This document shows positions 6,765 through 8,818 of a DNA stretch of 8,818 nt, piece after piece. A program made the translations under genes and the position numbers. Every line of letters starts with the position of its first letter. Positions within the stretch are counted from its first letter, which is position 1. The stretch comes from an uncultured Alistipes sp. (GTDB lineage: Bacteria; Bacteroidota; Bacteroidia; Bacteroidales; Rikenellaceae): NCBI GenBank assembly GCA_937911745.1, contig CALDPX010000022.1, forward strand, positions 1-8,818, in the 5' to 3' direction. Below the pieces are notes generated by a model. It was not told where the DNA came from. It worked only from the letters and a program-made list of their open reading frames with translations, and searched no databases.

Positions 6765-7433
6765 TTAGGCTATATTTAATATATCTTTTACAAGGCGTCC
6801 TACATGCGTATATTTGTTATATAATTTCCCAACGCGATAAAGTTCTCGATGAGATTCTTCTATCTTTTTAATCTCATTTATGTCGTATCGCGCAATCAGC
6901 CCAGCATTAGCATAAATATGGCAATCTATTTCATCTAAATCTTGCTTGTCGTCTATTGCCAAAAACTCCTGAAGGTCAATTAAGGAGATTGAATTGACAG
7001 CAAAACTTGTTCTAAGAAAATCGTCGTATGAAATCTTCTTTTCTATGTATGCAGCAAAAAGTTGAGCTACACAAATAGCTTTGATGTTATCATCACATTT
7101 GTCAAGGATAGATAATAATCTATCACCAACTTTAACTTTATACTTCGAATCTTCATAAATCTTATTGACCATCTTTTGCCTTTTCTCTATATCAATCCCA
7201 GCAAGATTGCTTAAAAAGGCAATAATTTTACGCGACAATCTCCAGTCTGTAAAATTGTAATAAGTCTTTACTATTCCCACGCAAACATTTATGATTGGAA
7301 TATCCTTGACGGCCTCATTCTGGCACAAAGCATCTAATGGTTGCTCTAAAATATCAATTGATAAGTCTTGTAATTTGGAATCTATTATTGATAATTCCAA
7401 GGAAGATGACATTTCTTCTAATCTATTTTCCAT
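6765..7433 (-). CDS. Uncharacterised 222-aa helical protein in type I operon
   Basis: This gene lies between hsdM (36-base gap) and hsdS (33-base gap). It is not a core type I subunit. The protein is almost entirely helical, with no signal peptide and no convincing membrane segment. A short hydrophobic stretch IPIINVCVGIVKTYY (45-59) leads into DWRLSRKIIAFLSNL (63-77), then DIEKRQKMVNK (81-91), VGDRLLSILDKCDD (102-115), LFAAYIEKKISYDDFLR (125-141) and, at the end, KYTHVGRLVKDIL (207-219). I recall scattered unnamed bacterial proteins with the same series, including an AYI..ISY..FLR segment and a final T..G..L...L motif, but I cannot name a family. Composition is very AT-rich (29 GC in a 100-base sample), unlike hsdM. 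Possible roles are modulation of the restriction complex or a separate defence or antitoxin-like function; the sequence does not decide between them. Confidence 0.8.
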   Translation of the reverse strand: MENRLEEMSSSLELSIIDSKLQDLSIDILEQPLDALCQNEAVKDIPIINVCVGIVKTYYNFTDWRLSRKIIAFLSNLAGIDIEKRQKMVNKIYEDSKYKVKVGDRLLSILDKCDDNIKAICVAQLFAAYIEKKISYDDFLRTSFAVNSISLIDLQEFLAIDDKQDLDEIDCHIYANAGLIARYDINEIKKIEESHRELYRVGKLYNKYTHVGRLVKDILNIA

Positions 7434-7469
7434 AACTACACCTATATTGTTTGTTTTAATACTTATTTC

Positions 7470-8818
7470 TTACAATTTATACCCAATACTTTCGAGTTGT
7501 TTTTTGATTTCGGTTTCGAGGGTGTGCGACTGCTCAAAGAGGGTGGCGAGTTCGCACGTAAGGCGCGACATCTTCTCCTCGAATGGCTCGCTATCCTGCT
7601 CCTGCTCGGCAATGCCTACATAGCGTCCCGGGGTGAGGATGAAATCCTGCTCGGCAATCTTCTGAATATCGACCACCGCGCAGAAGCCCTTTTCATCGGC
7701 AAGCGTGCCCTCGGCAAAAGCCTTATAGGTATTGGCGATACGCATAATATCGCCCTGCTCGCCATCGGTCAGCTCACGCAGTTTGCGGGTAACCATCGAG
7801 CCGAGGTTGCGGGCATCGATAAACAAGGTCTTGCCCTTCTGCTTCTTCGCCTTATTGAAAAACCAAATCGAAACGGGTATCTGCGTAGTGTAGAACAACT
7901 GCGACGGCATAGCCACGATACAATCGACCAAGTCTGCCTCGACAAGCCTACGGCGAATTTCGCCCTCGCCACCGCTTTGGCTCGACAGTGAGCCATTGGC
8001 AAGCACAACGCCCGCCCTGCCCGCAGGTGCGAGGTGGTGAATAATATGCTGAATCCACGCGAAGTTGGCGTTGCCATTAGGCGGTGTGCCGAACTTCCAG
8101 CGCACATCGTCAGCGAGTTTATCTGCTCCCCAATCACTCAAATTGAAAGGTGGGTTTGCCAGCACAAAGTCCGCCTTCAAGGTCGGGTGGCAATCGCCAA
8201 AGAAGGTGTCGGCGTTATACTGTCCGAGGTCCGCCTCGATACCACGAATAGCCAAGTTCATTTGTGCCATTTTCCAAGTGGTGGGGTTGGAGTCCTGACC
8301 ATAAACCGAGATTTGGTTGATATTGCCGGCGTGGCTCTCGATGAACTTTGCCGACTGCACAAACATACCACCCGAGCCGCAGCAAGGGTCATAGACACGA
8401 CCTGCGTAGGGTTCCAAGACATTGACAAGGGTCTTGACGATGCAGGCAGGGGTGTAGAATTCGCCCGCCAATTTGCCCTCCGCCTCGGCAAACTTCGAGA
8501 GGCAGTATTCGTAGGCACGACCAAGGATATCCTTCGAGTCGCCGTGCTCGTGCATCTTGATATTGGTGAATAGGTCGACCACATCGCCCAAGCGGCGTTT
8601 GTCCAACTCGGGGCGTGCGAAATTCTTGGGCAGAATATCTTTCAGCCGGCGGTTCTCCTTCTCGATAGCACGCATCGCGTTGTCGATAGTAGTGCCAATC
8701 TCTGGCGTATGAGCCGCTGAGGCGATGACCGACCAGCGAGCCTCCGTAGGGACATAGAAGATGTTCTCGGCGGTGTACTCGTCCTTATCCTCCTCGAAGC
8801 CCTCGCCCTCATCGACAA
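7470..8818 (-). CDS. hsdM: Type I DNA methyltransferase M subunit (HsdM), 5' end outside window
   Basis: HsdM is the N6-adenine methyltransferase that, with HsdS, protects host DNA and forms the core onto which HsdR docks. The frame is open to the window edge, and 448 residues are visible. Upstream of the internal methionine at 8675 it continues in frame with FYVPTEARWSVI and HTPEIGTTID, typical HsdM sequence, so that methionine is not the start. Further on are KNFARPELDKRRLGDVVDLF, GEFYTPACIVKTLV (target for partner contacts and cofactor region), the S-adenosylmethionine motif DPCCGSGGMF (visible residues 143-152) and the catalytic motif NPPF (221-224). The C-terminal part has the usual helical region, ending GYKL. 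Probably only 50-100 residues are missing. It is GC-rich like hsdR. The combination resembles the type IC (EcoR124I-like) group, judged from recalled sequence. Confidence 0.96.
   Translation of the reverse strand, partial: VDEGEGFEEDKDEYTAENIFYVPTEARWSVIASAAHTPEIGTTIDNAMRAIEKENRRLKDILPKNFARPELDKRRLGDVVDLFTNIKMHEHGDSKDILGRAYEYCLSKFAEAEGKLAGEFYTPACIVKTLVNVLEPYAGRVYDPCCGSGGMFVQSAKFIESHAGNINQISVYGQDSNPTTWKMAQMNLAIRGIEADLGQYNADTFFGDCHPTLKADFVLANPPFNLSDWGADKLADDVRWKFGTPPNGNANFAWIQHIIHHLAPAGRAGVVLANGSLSSQSGGEGEIRRRLVEADLVDCIVAMPSQLFYTTQIPVSIWFFNKAKKQKGKTLFIDARNLGSMVTRKLRELTDGEQGDIMRIANTYKAFAEGTLADEKGFCAVVDIQKIAEQDFILTPGRYVGIAEQEQDSEPFEEKMSRLTCELATLFEQSHTLETEIKKQLESIGYKL

Noticed and set aside
8034..8573. 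A 179-residue plus-strand frame opposite hsdM
   Set aside because: Antisense shadow of the methyltransferase region carrying the SAM and NPPF motifs; no protein-like features.
2036..8818. CRISPR array, riboswitch or structured RNA within the operon
   Set aside because: No regularly spaced repeats are seen, and the gaps between genes are only 1-36 bases.

Overview
The window is most consistent with a Bacteroidales (gut Bacteroidetes) chromosome. Three things point there. The upstream sequences lack Shine-Dalgarno motifs. Promoter-like boxes match the Bacteroidetes -7 consensus TAnnTTTG. A tyrosine-recombinase fragment is of the type common in Bacteroidetes mobile elements. I cannot fix a genus from sequence alone. 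All substantial intact genes lie on the minus strand and are therefore read right to left.

The main content (about 2.0-8.8 kb) is a type I restriction-modification operon with extra genes. In transcription order it is: hsdM (5' end outside the window), an uncharacterised 222-aa helical protein (X), hsdS, an uncharacterised 144-aa protein with a coiled coil and one C-terminal membrane segment (Y), hsdR, and a truncated gene that begins one base after the hsdR stop. HsdM carries the adenine-methyltransferase motifs. HsdS has two target-recognition domains separated by conserved helices. HsdR has the D...ExK/QxxxY nuclease and a complete set of DEAH translocase motifs. Together they should form a working restriction and modification complex. 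X and Y are not core type I subunits and are the best candidates here for something undescribed.

Base composition is sharply mosaic. hsdM and hsdR are GC-rich (62 of 100 bases in an hsdR sample). X, hsdS and Y are AT-rich (29 and 33 of 100 in samples), except for the conserved region of hsdS (49 of 100). This suggests that X-hsdS-Y moved as a cassette into a stable M/R scaffold, or that at least the specificity domains were exchanged.

The left flank (about 1.2-2.0 kb) is a scar. The truncated gene after hsdR looks like the DNA sulfur-binding domain of ScoMcrA-type HNH endonucleases. It loses its catalytic half at about position 1711, where it runs into the antisense strand of a broken tyrosine integrase that converges on it. 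Beyond this are about 330 bases with no recognisable gene but with short direct repeats. Next comes an orphan 312-aa soluble protein with its own Bacteroidetes-type promoter. The first 173 bases hold only a terminator-like hairpin and a weak promoter-like box.
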